64,000 bases of DNA from an uncultured Desulfovibrio sp. (lineage in GTDB: Bacteria > Desulfobacterota > Desulfovibrionia > Desulfovibrionales > Desulfovibrionaceae), in the NCBI RefSeq assembly GCF_949282365.1, contig NZ_CASDOY010000002.1, forward strand, positions 1 through 64,000, written 5' to 3'. The first letter of the stretch is position 1, and every line of letters begins with the position of its first letter. Below are positions 1-8,688 of this stretch, in pieces. The translations under genes and the position numbers were made by a program. The notes under the pieces were generated by a model. It saw only the letters and a list, made by a program, of their open reading frames with translations, was not told where the DNA came from and searched no databases.

Positions 1-648
1 CCGCGACCTTTTGCGCAACGTGCCCGCCATGCTGCCTGCGCAATACGCGCGTCGCGTCCCCGGGCAACGTCCCTGCCGCTTTTGCGCCCCTGCGCCGTCT
101 TGCCGCCGGGAGCGGACGGGCCCGCCGGCCCCTGTTGCCGGGAAGGCGGCGTTTGCGGCATGGCGGCGCGCCCGGCAGGCTGCCGGGCTGGCCGGACGCT
201 CCGGGACAGGGGGCCGGGCCGCAGCTGCTCCATCCCGCCGCGTATGCCATCATTGTTGGCTGATCCTGCCGCGACAGTGTCACCGTTGTTGTCATCAGCT
301 CTGGTCGTCCGGCCTGGTGTGGCGGTCTTTGTGCTGGTGCGGCAGGGGCTTGCGCCCCGGACGGCGGCAGTCCTGATATGGTATATGCAATATCCGTTCC
401 GCACACCGGGGCGTCGCCTTGCGGCGCGGGGCATGGGCCCCTGCCGTCAGGCTGTTCGCCGGTGCCGGGCATGGGGCAGGCTGTCCGTTCCGCAGGGGAA
501 GGCGCGCAGCTTGCCGGATGCGTCCGTCAGGTCCACGGGGTTCGTGCGGCCTGTGCCATGCCCGGGCGCCCGTGGCGTCCGCGCATGGACGCCGGGAAAT
601 ATGCCTTGTCCCGCATCCGCATCCGGGCTTCGGCCGGCCGCAGGGGCG
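1..648. other. gene-free stretch at window start
   Basis: No convincing coding region is seen on either strand. The open frames crossing it are GC-driven and rich in Arg, Ala, Gly and Pro, without a recognisable fold. It lies downstream of the glycosyltransferase gene that ends at 649, and no hairpin with a T-tract is visible to terminate that gene. Confidence 0.5.
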
Positions 649-1842
649 TCACTCCGCGTCATCATGCGGCGCGGCCGGGGCGGCCTGCCCCTGTTCCCGC
701 TGCCAGGCGGCATGGGCTTGCCGCAACAGCCGCACATGCTGCGGCAGGACGATCTTTCTGTCAAAGCTGTCCAGCACGGTCTGCCGGGCATGCTTGCCGA
801 CAGCCTCCAGCAGCGGAGCCTGCGCCAGCAGGGCGGCCTCGGGATGCGGGCCCTGCGCCAGCAGCATGTCCCGGCCCGGCCGCAGCAGGGGGGAGGGCGG
901 CATGTCCGCGGGCAGGAGCACGGCCGTGCCGCAGCTCATGGCTTCCAGCAGGGGAGCCGGGGGCACGTCGCCCCGATGCGGGAAGACCACCAGCCGCGCG
1001 GTGCGCAGCAGGGCCCGGTATTCCGCCAGGGAAAGGCCGCCGGGCAGGTGCAGGCGCTCCCGGTGCGGCAGGGCGGCGCAGGCCTCCGCCCAGAGCGGGG
1101 CCGGCGTCAGGCTGCCGCAGAGCAAAAAGATGTGGCAGTGCGGCCGCGCTTCCAGCAGTGCCGCCAGCCTGCCGGGCAGCCCGGCATGGGCCAGACTGTG
1201 GCTGCCCACGCAAAAAAGCACGCATTCCGCCACCGCTGTGCCCGCGCGCAGGGTCTCCGGCGGCGTAGCCGCCCCCGGGCAGAAAAAGACCGTATCCACG
1301 GCATGGGGCAGGTCGGCCCCGCCCGTGAGGCGCAGGCCGGTCAGGCTGGGCTGCCCGGCCGTCAGACTGACGCACAGGTCGCTGTCCAGGGCCTGGCGGC
1401 AGTGCAGCAGATGCCGGGCCAGACTGGCCCCCTGGGCCGTGCGGCCCGGCTGTGCCGGCTCCCCGTCGCTCCAGCAGACCCGGAACGCGCGGGGGAAGGC
1501 CTCCTGCCAGAACAGGGCCGAGGCCTCCCCGGCGAAGGAGAGCACCATGTCCGGCACAAAGCCGCTTTCGCGCAGGCGGCGGAAGGCCTGCAGGGCCTGC
1601 CTGCCCGTCTGCAGGGCCAGGGTCAGGGCCATGCCCGCATCGTTGAAGGCATTTTTGCCCGCCCGCCCGGCGCGGTCGCCCCTGACCGGGGGCAGGACCA
1701 TATGCCGCACCCCGGGGATGGCGAAATCGCGCTTGCTGTGGATGGAAGCGAAGATCACGTCATTGCCGGGATCGCTTGCCAGCGCGGCGGCCAGGGGCCC
1801 GAAGATGCCGGGAAAGACATGGTTGATGAACAGGATGCGCAT
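649..1842 (-). CDS. glycosyltransferase (GT4-like)
   Basis: A 397-aa protein with a GT-B glycosyltransferase layout. The N-terminal Rossmann half opens with MRILFINHVFPG, and the C-terminal half carries the nucleotide-sugar-binding region around residues 285-311 (VVFPHRG, then PLLEAMSCGTAVLLP). The family transfers sugars from activated donors in the cytoplasm. I chose the ATG at 1842 because GGTGGAG lies six bases upstream; the open frame could start 17 codons earlier, but that would run into the adhesin terminator. The gene lies just downstream of the giant adhesin gene on the same strand, beyond a strong terminator hairpin, so it depends on read-through or on a promoter I cannot see. A role in modifying the adhesin or surface glycan is only inferred from position. 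Confidence 0.8.
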   Translation of the reverse strand: MRILFINHVFPGIFGPLAAALASDPGNDVIFASIHSKRDFAIPGVRHMVLPPVRGDRAGRAGKNAFNDAGMALTLALQTGRQALQAFRRLRESGFVPDMVLSFAGEASALFWQEAFPRAFRVCWSDGEPAQPGRTAQGASLARHLLHCRQALDSDLCVSLTAGQPSLTGLRLTGGADLPHAVDTVFFCPGAATPPETLRAGTAVAECVLFCVGSHSLAHAGLPGRLAALLEARPHCHIFLLCGSLTPAPLWAEACAALPHRERLHLPGGLSLAEYRALLRTARLVVFPHRGDVPPAPLLEAMSCGTAVLLPADMPPSPLLRPGRDMLLAQGPHPEAALLAQAPLLEAVGKHARQTVLDSFDRKIVLPQHVRLLRQAHAAWQREQGQAAPAAPHDDAE

Positions 1843-1857
1843 GACGGCTCCACCGGG

Positions 1858-1889
1858 AAAAAGCGGAGCGGCCCGGGGACCGCTCCGCT
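1858..1889 (-). terminator. intrinsic terminator of the adhesin gene
   Basis: On the minus strand a perfect 10-bp stem (AGCGGAGCGG paired with CCGCTCCGCT, 8-nt loop) is followed by five T. It starts a few bases after the adhesin TAA stop at 1896-1898. Confidence 0.85.
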
Positions 1890-1895
1890 GCAAGG

Positions 1896-4800
1896 TTACC
1901 CGTTGCTGTTTTCCATTTCCGCCTTTGCCACGGCTTCGGCTATGCCATCGGCGCTATCCAGGCTGACACCCACGTCGGCCACCTGCAGGTGCAGGTCGGC
2001 GCCGTTGTTGCGGAAGGTGTAGCCGTTGCCGTCTGCATCCTCGCTCCACAGCGCCTGATCCAGCAGGAGGCTTTCCTGCCCATTCGTGCCGGTGCTGATG
2101 TGTATGCCGTAGCTCTCGGCCAGCTGGTCGATGCTGGTCAGGCTCAGGGCATCCTTGCCGGTGATGAGCACTTCCACGCCCTTTACGATGGGGCCTTCGC
2201 CTTCGCCGGTAGAGTTGCTCAACAGCTTATCCAGCGACAGATTTTCCTGCGTGGACACCATGAAGTCGATGCCGTTGCCGCCGCTGACCAGGTAGTCGGC
2301 GCTGTCGTAGACGATGATGTCGTTGCCGGCACCGCCGAAGATGGCATCCACGCCCGCGCCGCCGTCCAGGTAGTCATCACCGCCCATGCCCAGCAGCACG
2401 TCGTTGCCGGCGCCGCCGAAGAGCTGGTCGTTGCCGTCGGCATCCGTGCCTTCCACGGATTTGATGAAGGCGTCCAAAGCCGTGCCGGTACCCAGGTCCT
2501 TGATGCTCTCGACCGTGACGTCGTCCAGACCTTCAGGCTTGTCATCACCCACCAGCAGGTCGTTGCCCGTACCGCCGTAGATGGTGTCGTTGCCTTCCTG
2601 ACCGTAGATGGTGTCGTTGCCTTCCTGACCGTAGATGGTATCGGAGGCTTCGCTGCCGGTGATGACGTCATCGCCGCCGCCGCGCCCGGTGAGGCTGTCC
2701 AGAGCGACAGTAGCTTCCGAGCCGTCCATGTTCAACACGGTGCCGTCGGCATTCACAAGGTAGAAGCCACCGTTGTCAACGCGGGTCTCGTAGCCCAGCT
2801 CCTCGGCATGCTGTATCATGTACTTCACACTATCGTCATGGGTCCAGCCTGCGTAGTCCGTGCCGGTGAGCTTGTCACCGTTCTCTTCCAGCCACTGGAA
2901 CACTTCCATGCCGGAGCCGTAACCAATGCCCGCTGCCACCAGGGCGGCGTCAATGTTCGAGTTTTGCCTCAGTTCATACTGCAGCCGGTCGGTGTTCAGC
3001 ACGTCGCCGTAGACGATGACGGACGAGGTGGAATTTTCCGCCGTGATGGAGTCGTTGCCGGTATCGGCCAGATCCGTGGAGGTGATCTCGCTTCCGCCGA
3101 CAAGCGCCGCCGTCAGATCTTCTTTGTCATTGACCAGATCGCTGTCGCCTTCGACAAGAGACTGATCTCCATACCATCCTGCATCCTTCCAGGCGTTGTC
3201 ACTGTCTCTCGTCTGATACGGATACATCTCGACGGTCTGGCCGGAGCCGCCCGTATTGTCGATGAGGTCCAGAATGGTCTGTGGATTTTCTTTCAGCGAT
3301 TCGCTCGTACCTATACCGATGGCATTGACCTTCACGCCGCCTCCGGCCTTCTGAAGGTTCTGAGCCGCTTCAAGCGTTTGCCTGACAGTCTCCTGGTCGC
3401 TGTAATTGCTTTCTCCTGCAACCACTGGATTCCCAAACCAGCCCGTCCCATTATAATAGGTCGGCTGACCGTCGGAAATGAAGAAGGCCAGGTTTTCACC
3501 GCCGTTGTCGGCATGATCATTGAACCACGCCGTGGCCTTTTCCATGGCGGCTTCGTAGTTGGTACCCTGGTTGTACACAAGCTGGCCGTTGACCCAATCC
3601 CAGCCTTCGCTATTCCACGTGAACATCTCGTGCTGCCACTTTTCCAGAATCTGAGCAAAGTTGTCATATACGGCCTGACGCTGCTCATCATTCATATCGG
3701 CAGTAATTTGAAGAGTGTCCGATCCTGTCCAAAGCTTGGTTCCGAAGCCCACCAGCTGGATATTCACCGTACCGTCATGGCCCTGAATGGAATTCTGGAA
3801 GAAGCTCTCCAGCGCGTCCACCGCCATTTCCATGCGGGAACCTTCCGGATTGATAGAAGCCGTATTTCCCTCACCTGTCTCACGGTCATACTTCATCGAA
3901 CCCGACAGGTCGAGCATGATGGAGATGTTGTAGCTCTCCCCGGGCTGCACGGTGGTCTGCACGTCCACGCCGCCGCTGTCGCCCGCAGCCACGGTGCCGG
4001 CAACGCCCTCGCCGTCGGTGATGACTATGGTGTCGTTGCCGTTATCAATGGAGGAATCGATCGGCGTCTGGTCCATCACTTCCAGAGGCACGTTGACCGT
4101 AGTACTGGCAATATCGCCGTCGGCGTCTTCGGTCTTGAAGGCCAGCTCGAACTGGTTGGAAGCGCCAGCATCAGTCTGCACCTGGAACTGTTCATACTGT
4201 TCCATGGTCCAGTTGCCGTCCTTGTCCAGCGTGGCGGTAAAGAGCTGCTCGCCGTCCGTCGTCGTGCCGGTCAGGATGGAATCACCGGAAGAACCGGTGC
4301 TGAGCGTCAGCGTCACATCTTGCGACTGACCATCCACCAGTACCGTGATGGTGCCGGAGGTGCCGTCTTCACTCAGAGTGTCCACCATGCTGCCGAGGTC
4401 GAACTTGGCATGAATGTCCGTATAGGCGGCTGCAAAGCCGTCCGCACCGGACTCAGCCGTCACCGTGCCTTCACTGACGATGAAGGGGTCGTCGCGCTTG
4501 GTGATGAAGTCGATGCCCTGGATGGTGAAGTCGCTCTGCTCAGTTGGGAACGCCTCCGTCCTGTTGTCCACCGCGGAGATGACCACCTTGTCGAAGCCGC
4601 CCAGCACCACGTCCGAAGAATTGAGGGTGAACTTGCCGTCCGACGAATTGCCCTCCACCAGCGTGCTGCCCACGATCTGACCGTCACGGTAGAAGGTGAC
4701 CAGAGCCTTTTCAGAGACATGGTCATATTCGGCTTCTTCACCGCCAAGATAGAATGCCCCGAAGTCGATGGTCACGCCGTAGGCCAGCTTGCCGCCGAGG

Positions 4801-5243
4801 TCGAACACCACGGCTTCACTGGTTGCACCATCCTTGGAAACATTGATTTCCCATTGCTGCTCATCACTGGGACTGCTGACCATGAGTCCCCAGTCCGATG
4901 AGGGCTTTTCATGGTTTGGATAAGTGCTGTACTGCAACCAATAGCCAGCATCGGTCTCAAGGCCATTTTCTCCGATTACAGTATTCCCGTTGGCATCTTC
5001 GGTATAGGTCACCTTTCCGGCATACATGGTCACGCCGTCCCAGCCCGGAAGATTGGCTCCCTGGTCAATTCTCTGACCTGCATCCGCCTTATCTGTGAAT
5101 GAGGCCTTCTCACCGTCTTCCAGATTGCCTGCGCCGCTGCCGGGAACCAGCGTGGTAGTACCGGAAGCGGAGATGGTGGGCACGTCGTCCACGATAGTTA
5201 TGGTCAGGTTGCCGCTGGCCTCATCGCCCGTCGCATCCTTCAC
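1896..5243 (-). CDS. adhesin C-terminal part: Ig-like repeats, VWA domain, RTX repeats
   Basis: This frame holds the distal 1,115 codons; its homologous reading really begins near 5279. After a linker ending in VDDVPT come beta-rich repeats. A VWA domain is encoded by roughly 3300-3950, with the metal-binding motif DLSGS followed later by FISDGQPT. Calcium-binding RTX nonapeptides follow at about 2270-2690 (GNDTIYGQEGNDTIYGG type, GGAGNDVLLG). The last 100 residues are acidic, as in uncleaved type I secretion signals. The GTG at 5243 has no role in an intact gene and would be an artificial start. Confidence 0.75.
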   Translation of the reverse strand: MKDATGDEASGNLTITIVDDVPTISASGTTTLVPGSGAGNLEDGEKASFTDKADAGQRIDQGANLPGWDGVTMYAGKVTYTEDANGNTVIGENGLETDAGYWLQYSTYPNHEKPSSDWGLMVSSPSDEQQWEINVSKDGATSEAVVFDLGGKLAYGVTIDFGAFYLGGEEAEYDHVSEKALVTFYRDGQIVGSTLVEGNSSDGKFTLNSSDVVLGGFDKVVISAVDNRTEAFPTEQSDFTIQGIDFITKRDDPFIVSEGTVTAESGADGFAAAYTDIHAKFDLGSMVDTLSEDGTSGTITVLVDGQSQDVTLTLSTGSSGDSILTGTTTDGEQLFTATLDKDGNWTMEQYEQFQVQTDAGASNQFELAFKTEDADGDIASTTVNVPLEVMDQTPIDSSIDNGNDTIVITDGEGVAGTVAAGDSGGVDVQTTVQPGESYNISIMLDLSGSMKYDRETGEGNTASINPEGSRMEMAVDALESFFQNSIQGHDGTVNIQLVGFGTKLWTGSDTLQITADMNDEQRQAVYDNFAQILEKWQHEMFTWNSEGWDWVNGQLVYNQGTNYEAAMEKATAWFNDHADNGGENLAFFISDGQPTYYNGTGWFGNPVVAGESNYSDQETVRQTLEAAQNLQKAGGGVKVNAIGIGTSESLKENPQTILDLIDNTGGSGQTVEMYPYQTRDSDNAWKDAGWYGDQSLVEGDSDLVNDKEDLTAALVGGSEITSTDLADTGNDSITAENSTSSVIVYGDVLNTDRLQYELRQNSNIDAALVAAGIGYGSGMEVFQWLEENGDKLTGTDYAGWTHDDSVKYMIQHAEELGYETRVDNGGFYLVNADGTVLNMDGSEATVALDSLTGRGGGDDVITGSEASDTIYGQEGNDTIYGQEGNDTIYGGTGNDLLVGDDKPEGLDDVTVESIKDLGTGTALDAFIKSVEGTDADGNDQLFGGAGNDVLLGMGGDDYLDGGAGVDAIFGGAGNDIIVYDSADYLVSGGNGIDFMVSTQENLSLDKLLSNSTGEGEGPIVKGVEVLITGKDALSLTSIDQLAESYGIHISTGTNGQESLLLDQALWSEDADGNGYTFRNNGADLHLQVADVGVSLDSADGIAEAVAKAEMENSNG
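2577..2639 (-). repeat. 27-bp tandem repeat encoding RTX nonapeptides
   Basis: A 27-bp unit is present in two exact copies (2577-2603 and 2604-2630), with a third partial copy to 2639. It encodes the nonapeptide YGQEGNDTI. Exact DNA identity between adjacent copies suggests recent duplication or slippage inside the calcium-binding RTX block. Confidence 0.85.
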
Positions 5244-5916
5244 GTTGATGGCGATCTCGTCCGTCAGCGTGTTGTTGCCCTGTCCGCGTATAGGTGTAGC
5301 TCACCTTGCCGCCGCTGATGTCGGTGATGACCAGGGTCCCTTCACCCGTGTCGATGGACTCTCCGTCTGCCGCGATGTTCGCGTTGCCGTCGGCATCCAC
5401 CGCAAACTCGTGTCCGCCGATGGTCACCGTCGCCGCTTCGCCGTTCAGCGTCAGCGAGATCTCGCCGCTCGTCGTTTCCTTATCCGTCGAGGCTTCGCTG
5501 CCGCCCTCGTCAAGACCGGACTCGTACACCGTGGCCGAGGCATCGCCAGCGCCGGGCACGCTGATGCTCGGCGTGCGCTCATCGCCCGTGATGGTGATGG
5601 TCAGCGTCGCTTCCGACGTATCCCCGTCCGTATCCGTGATGGTGTAGGTAAAGGTTTCCGTAACGGTCTCGCCCTTCGGCACGTTCACGCCGGGGGTCAG
5701 CTGATAGGTATAGCTGCCGTCCGCCTTCAGCGTCAGCTCGCCGTAGTGGCCCTGCACAGGCTGTCCCAGCACGCCGTCTTCGATGGACGTCACCGTCTTC
5801 GTGCCCGGTTCATCCGCGCCGAACAGGTCGTTGGTCAGCACATTACCGTTGTCCGTCGCCCCATTCTGCGCCGCAGCTTCCGTCAGCATGAAGCTGTCGT
5901 CATGCGCCGTGGGCAC
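5221..5916 (-). CDS. adhesin middle part: VCBS/Ig-like repeat segment
   Basis: This 231-codon frame carries a complete repeat unit of the adhesin. It opens with VPTAHDDSFMLTE, which continues the DDVPT-style linker expected from the upstream frame. It contains the usual YTYTITDTDGD and TVYESGLDEGG repeat signatures and ends in YTYT just before the second frameshift near 5280. Downstream of that point the frame is out of register. It would not be translated alone: the nominal GTG start at 5916 is simply the valine of the linker. Confidence 0.65.
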   Translation of the reverse strand: MPTAHDDSFMLTEAAAQNGATDNGNVLTNDLFGADEPGTKTVTSIEDGVLGQPVQGHYGELTLKADGSYTYQLTPGVNVPKGETVTETFTYTITDTDGDTSEATLTITITGDERTPSISVPGAGDASATVYESGLDEGGSEASTDKETTSGEISLTLNGEAATVTIGGHEFAVDADGNANIAADGESIDTGEGTLVITDISGGKVSYTYTRTGQQHADGRDRHQREGCDGR

Positions 5917-7561
5917 GTCTGATGGTGCCGCTGGCCGGGGTGCCGTCCACGTCCGTCACGGTCACGGCAAGGTCATGGGAAACCTGCGTGTCCGTGGCCT
6001 CGGTATTGTGTTCCAGGGTATTGTCGTTCAGCGTGTAGGTAAACTTCAGCTCGCCCGTGGCCGCGTCGAAGCCCGTCACCGTCAGGACGCCTTCATCCGT
6101 GGGAACCGTGTTGCTGGTAAGCGCGCCGTTTTCAAACACGGTCACGCCGCCGATGACGATGCTGGCCACGCCGTCAGGCGCGTCGATGTTCATCGAACCT
6201 TCGGCCGTGGTGGGCTTCTCGCCGGGGGTGGAGCCGTCCGCAAGGCCGGATTCGTAGACCGTCAAAGTCTCGGAACCGGCTTCGGGGTCACTCGGCGTCA
6301 CCACAACGCCGTTGTCCACGCCGTTGATGGTGATGGTCACCTTGCCTTCGGCAACGTCGCCATCCGCGTCCGTGTAGGTGTAGGTGAATTCTTCCGTCAG
6401 CGTTTCACCGTCGGAAAGGGCCTTTACAGCCTCATTGTCGTTGTCGAGCGTGTAAATATAGGTGCCGTCGGGATTCAGCGTGATGTTACCGTACTGACCG
6501 CTCAGGTTCGCATCCCACGCGAAGTCCGCGCCGTCCGCACCGGCCACGGCGTCTGTAAGCGCGTTGCCGAAAACGGGGATAACCTCTCCCCCTTCCGTCA
6601 GTTCGTGCTCAAAGCTCTTGATGGTGGGCACGTCGTCGGTGATCTCGACACGGATCACGGCCGAGCCGCTGTCGCCGTCCCTGTCCGTCACCACCACTTC
6701 CATTTCGTGGGCGATGGCGTCGTCTTCGCCGCCGGCGTTCTGCTTCGTATGCTCCCGGGTGGGATCCGTCAGCGTATAGGTATAGGTCAGATTCGTGCCG
6801 TCGAAGCCCGTCACGTTCAGATGGCCTTCGTCCGTGTTTACGGGGGTGCCCGTGAGCGCGCCGTTCTGCCAGACGACGTCGCCGCCGATGGTGATGGTGG
6901 CCACGCCGTCAGGGGCGGAGACGCTCATGCTGCCGGCGGCCGTCGCTTTGCCCCCGCCGCTGCCGTCCGGCAGGGCGGATTCGTCCACCCGCAGCACATC
7001 GTGCGGCATGGTCGGCGGAAAATTTTCCCCTCCCTGGACGGGGATGTCCAGATCATCGGGGTCCTGGGCAGGATTGGTGGGCGTCACGGTCACGCCGTGG
7101 TCCACGCGGCCGCCGTCGTCATCATACCAGGCGCTGGGGTCCACCATGTCCGTGGCCAGCTGCACGCCGCCGTCAAAGCCGATATCCAGGCGGCCCAGAT
7201 GGTCGATGCCGTCCAGCAGGCTGCCGTCGCCGTATTCATTGTAACGGCCGCTGCGGGCGGCGCTGCTGGAGGCGGGACCGGCGGCGGGCATCAGGTCTTC
7301 GCCCAGAGCGGCGAAGAAGTCCGCACCGGCGATCTCCACGCCGTCCACCTGGAAGGAGGGCATCTCTTCCTTGGAATAGGTGGTGTAGAAATCCTGCAGC
7401 TGGATGGATGCGCCGTCCTCGAAGGTCAGCACGAGATTGTCGCCGCTGCGGCTCAGGGTCGCGGCATCGGCCGGGAATTCAAAGACGAAGCGTCCCTCGG
7501 GCGCGCTGGGGACGGTCTGGGTGGTACCGGCGGCAGGCTTGGCAAGGCGGATGTCGGCCAT
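5900..7561 (-). CDS. adhesin N-terminal part: retention-type domain and first repeats
   Basis: This is the true start of the adhesin. The ATG at 7559-7561 has AGGAG eight bases upstream, whereas the longer open frame adds 15 unrelated codons. Residues 1-95 form a compact domain containing FEFPADAATLSRSGDNLVL and ending in MPAAG (PAAG at 92-95), which fits the cleavage site of LapG-type proteases acting on LapA-like adhesins. VCBS/Ig-like repeats follow, each with TYTLTD-type beta strands and DDVPT linkers. The frame ends in SGTIRRAHGA at the first frameshift near 5915. Confidence 0.75.
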   Translation of the reverse strand: MADIRLAKPAAGTTQTVPSAPEGRFVFEFPADAATLSRSGDNLVLTFEDGASIQLQDFYTTYSKEEMPSFQVDGVEIAGADFFAALGEDLMPAAGPASSSAARSGRYNEYGDGSLLDGIDHLGRLDIGFDGGVQLATDMVDPSAWYDDDGGRVDHGVTVTPTNPAQDPDDLDIPVQGGENFPPTMPHDVLRVDESALPDGSGGGKATAAGSMSVSAPDGVATITIGGDVVWQNGALTGTPVNTDEGHLNVTGFDGTNLTYTYTLTDPTREHTKQNAGGEDDAIAHEMEVVVTDRDGDSGSAVIRVEITDDVPTIKSFEHELTEGGEVIPVFGNALTDAVAGADGADFAWDANLSGQYGNITLNPDGTYIYTLDNDNEAVKALSDGETLTEEFTYTYTDADGDVAEGKVTITINGVDNGVVVTPSDPEAGSETLTVYESGLADGSTPGEKPTTAEGSMNIDAPDGVASIVIGGVTVFENGALTSNTVPTDEGVLTVTGFDAATGELKFTYTLNDNTLEHNTEATDTQVSHDLAVTVTDVDGTPASGTIRRAHGA

Positions 7562-7901
7562 GACATGTTCTCCTGGAAAGAGGATGGGAATACACGGGGA
7601 AGGCACGCGGTTGATACGGCGACGGGGAACGGGACATACTGTCCCGGGGCTGCCGGATGCGGCGGCTACAGAACGCGCAAGACCCCGTACCGGCAGGGCG
7701 CCGGAGTGGGGTCTTGAAGATGCGGAAAGCCGCCACGGCCGGGACGGGCGCAGGGCTCATGGATGCAGCCGGAGAAAGAAGGCATAAAAAATCCCGCTTT
7801 TGGATCAGGTTGCGTGCACAAGGCAGATAATGGCATCATCACGCAAGTCCCCGATCCCTGGCAGGAACTCTGCGAACGCTCCCATCTACGAGCGCTCGTT
7901 A
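7562..7901 (-). promoter_or_regulatory. long structured 5' leader of the adhesin mRNA
   Basis: If transcription starts about seven bases after the -10 box at 7908, the adhesin leader is some 340 nt long. It contains a two-part hairpin at 7679-7715 (AAGACCCC with GGGGTCTT, inner CCGGC with GCCGG) and a second at 7630-7645 (GGGACA with TGTCCC). There is also a six-T run near 7785-7791 after a short stem. No open frame in it looks coding. I could not match it to a known riboswitch class, including the c-di-GMP aptamers. Confidence 0.4.
7888..7899. promoter_or_regulatory. 12-bp perfect palindrome at the adhesin transcription start
   Basis: ACGAGCGCTCGT reads identically on both strands and lies directly downstream of the adhesin -10 box, where a repressor site or an initial hairpin would act. 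Confidence 0.35.
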
Positions 7902-7907
7902 CGACTA

Positions 7908-7936
7908 CCTATAGCCTGTCTTTGCCGGCCTGTCAA
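7908..7936 (-). promoter_or_regulatory. sigma70-type promoter for the adhesin gene
   Basis: On the minus strand a perfect -35 TTGACA (7931-7936) is separated by 17 bp from the -10 TATAGG (7908-7913). It points toward the adhesin start at 7561. Confidence 0.6.
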
Positions 7937-7975
7937 TGCGTGGATGGCAGGGACGGTGTTGGCGGGGTCGGGGAG

Positions 7976-8117
7976 CGCTGCCGGCAGGGGCGGTGGACGC
8001 TGGGAACGCGCCTCACGCCGCATCACCATCGCGCCCGCTGCCGGCAGGGAGAGAAGTTCATGGCGTTCGGGGCATACTCCACGCCATCGTTGCGTCCGCT
8101 GCCGGCAGGGAGAGAAG
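7976..8117. repeat. three palindromic repeats with 60-61-bp spacing
   Basis: The core CGCTGCCGGCAGGG occurs at 7976, 8036 and 8097. The last two copies extend identically through AGAGAAG (21 bp); the first diverges after the core. CTGCCGGCAG is itself a palindrome. The period equals that of a CRISPR unit, but the repeats are short and no cas gene is nearby, so a REP-like element is equally possible. Confidence 0.5.
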
Positions 8118-8399
8118 GGCACGGCGCGCGACAGTGGCCGGGCAAAGGGGCGGGGCCTTGGGAGGGCCGGGCGATGAAGAAGGGCGGCGCGGGGCCTCCT
8201 GAAAAACGTGCGTGCGGGCCGAATGGGGCCGGCCGGATGCGGGCGGCGCGGGACAGTGCCGTGCGGCGACCAGGCGGCGGCCCTGCTGCCGCGCATCCCC
8301 GGGGCGGCCGGGAAAGTGCGCCCATCCGGCAGGCTCTGGCGGGGACGGGGAGCGCCTGCCCGGCGCGGGATCGTGCGGCATGCGTCCAGGCGATACCGC

Positions 8400-8543
8400 A
8401 TGGACAAGAAAAAAATGCTCTTGCCGGACCATGACCAGGATCTGGAACGATGTCCGGCCATCATGGAAGCGTGGCTGCGCGGCAGCCTGTCCATAGCCAG
8501 GGCCCATGACCAGGAGGTCGTGCGCTGGCTGTTGGGCCCGTAG
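8400..8543 (+). CDS. small hypothetical protein, 47 aa
   Basis: This short frame starts at ATG 8400 and encodes a charged N-terminus (MDKKKMLLPDHDQDLE) followed by a segment that could form an amphipathic helix (AIMEAWLRGSLSIARAHDQ). Third codon positions are mostly G or C, as in the real genes here. The ribosome-binding site is weak (CAGG about 10 bases upstream). It lies 145 bp before the ADP-ribosylglycohydrolase gene on the same strand. No family is recognised, and I am only moderately sure it is translated. Confidence 0.4.
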   Translation: MDKKKMLLPDHDQDLERCPAIMEAWLRGSLSIARAHDQEVVRWLLGP

Positions 8544-8688
8544 GCGCTTTTCCGTGAACCCTCCGCCGGTGTGACCTGCGCGGCGATGGCCGCCGCAGGG
8601 GGCACACGGCCGTGCAGCCCGGGCAGCGCGGGCGGTGCCGGGCGCACCGTCCCTGTCATAAACACGTCAAACCGTGAGGAGATGCATC

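Larger units (their letters stand above)
1896..7561 (-). pseudogene. giant LapA/RTX-type surface adhesin, interrupted by two frameshifts
   Basis: Three consecutive open frames are one gene of about 1,890 codons. Joining them restores a single architecture: an N-terminal retention-type domain with a PAAG motif at residues 92-95, a chain of VCBS/Ig-like repeats with DDVPT linkers, a VWA domain with the MIDAS sequence DLSGS, RTX nonapeptides, and an acidic C-terminus suited to type I secretion. The frame changes near 5915-5921 and near 5280, each at the end of a repeat unit. Known family: LapA-like adhesins are held in the outer membrane by their N-terminus and released by a LapG-type protease cutting at a di-alanine site. 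No transporter or LapG/LapD gene lies in the window. The breaks may be true inactivation, assembly collapse in repeats, or sequencing error. Confidence 0.8.

Noticed and set aside
82..2022. 646-codon plus-strand open frame
   Set aside because: Antisense to the glycosyltransferase gene; low-complexity Gly/Arg/Gln sequence produced by GC-rich codons.
1989..4901. 970-codon plus-strand open frame
   Set aside because: Mirror of the adhesin gene; the hydrophobic Val/Ala/His pattern arises from the complementary strand of repeats.
7562..7901. c-di-GMP riboswitch in the adhesin leader
   Set aside because: Attractive biologically, but I could not find the conserved aptamer core; only hairpins are supported.
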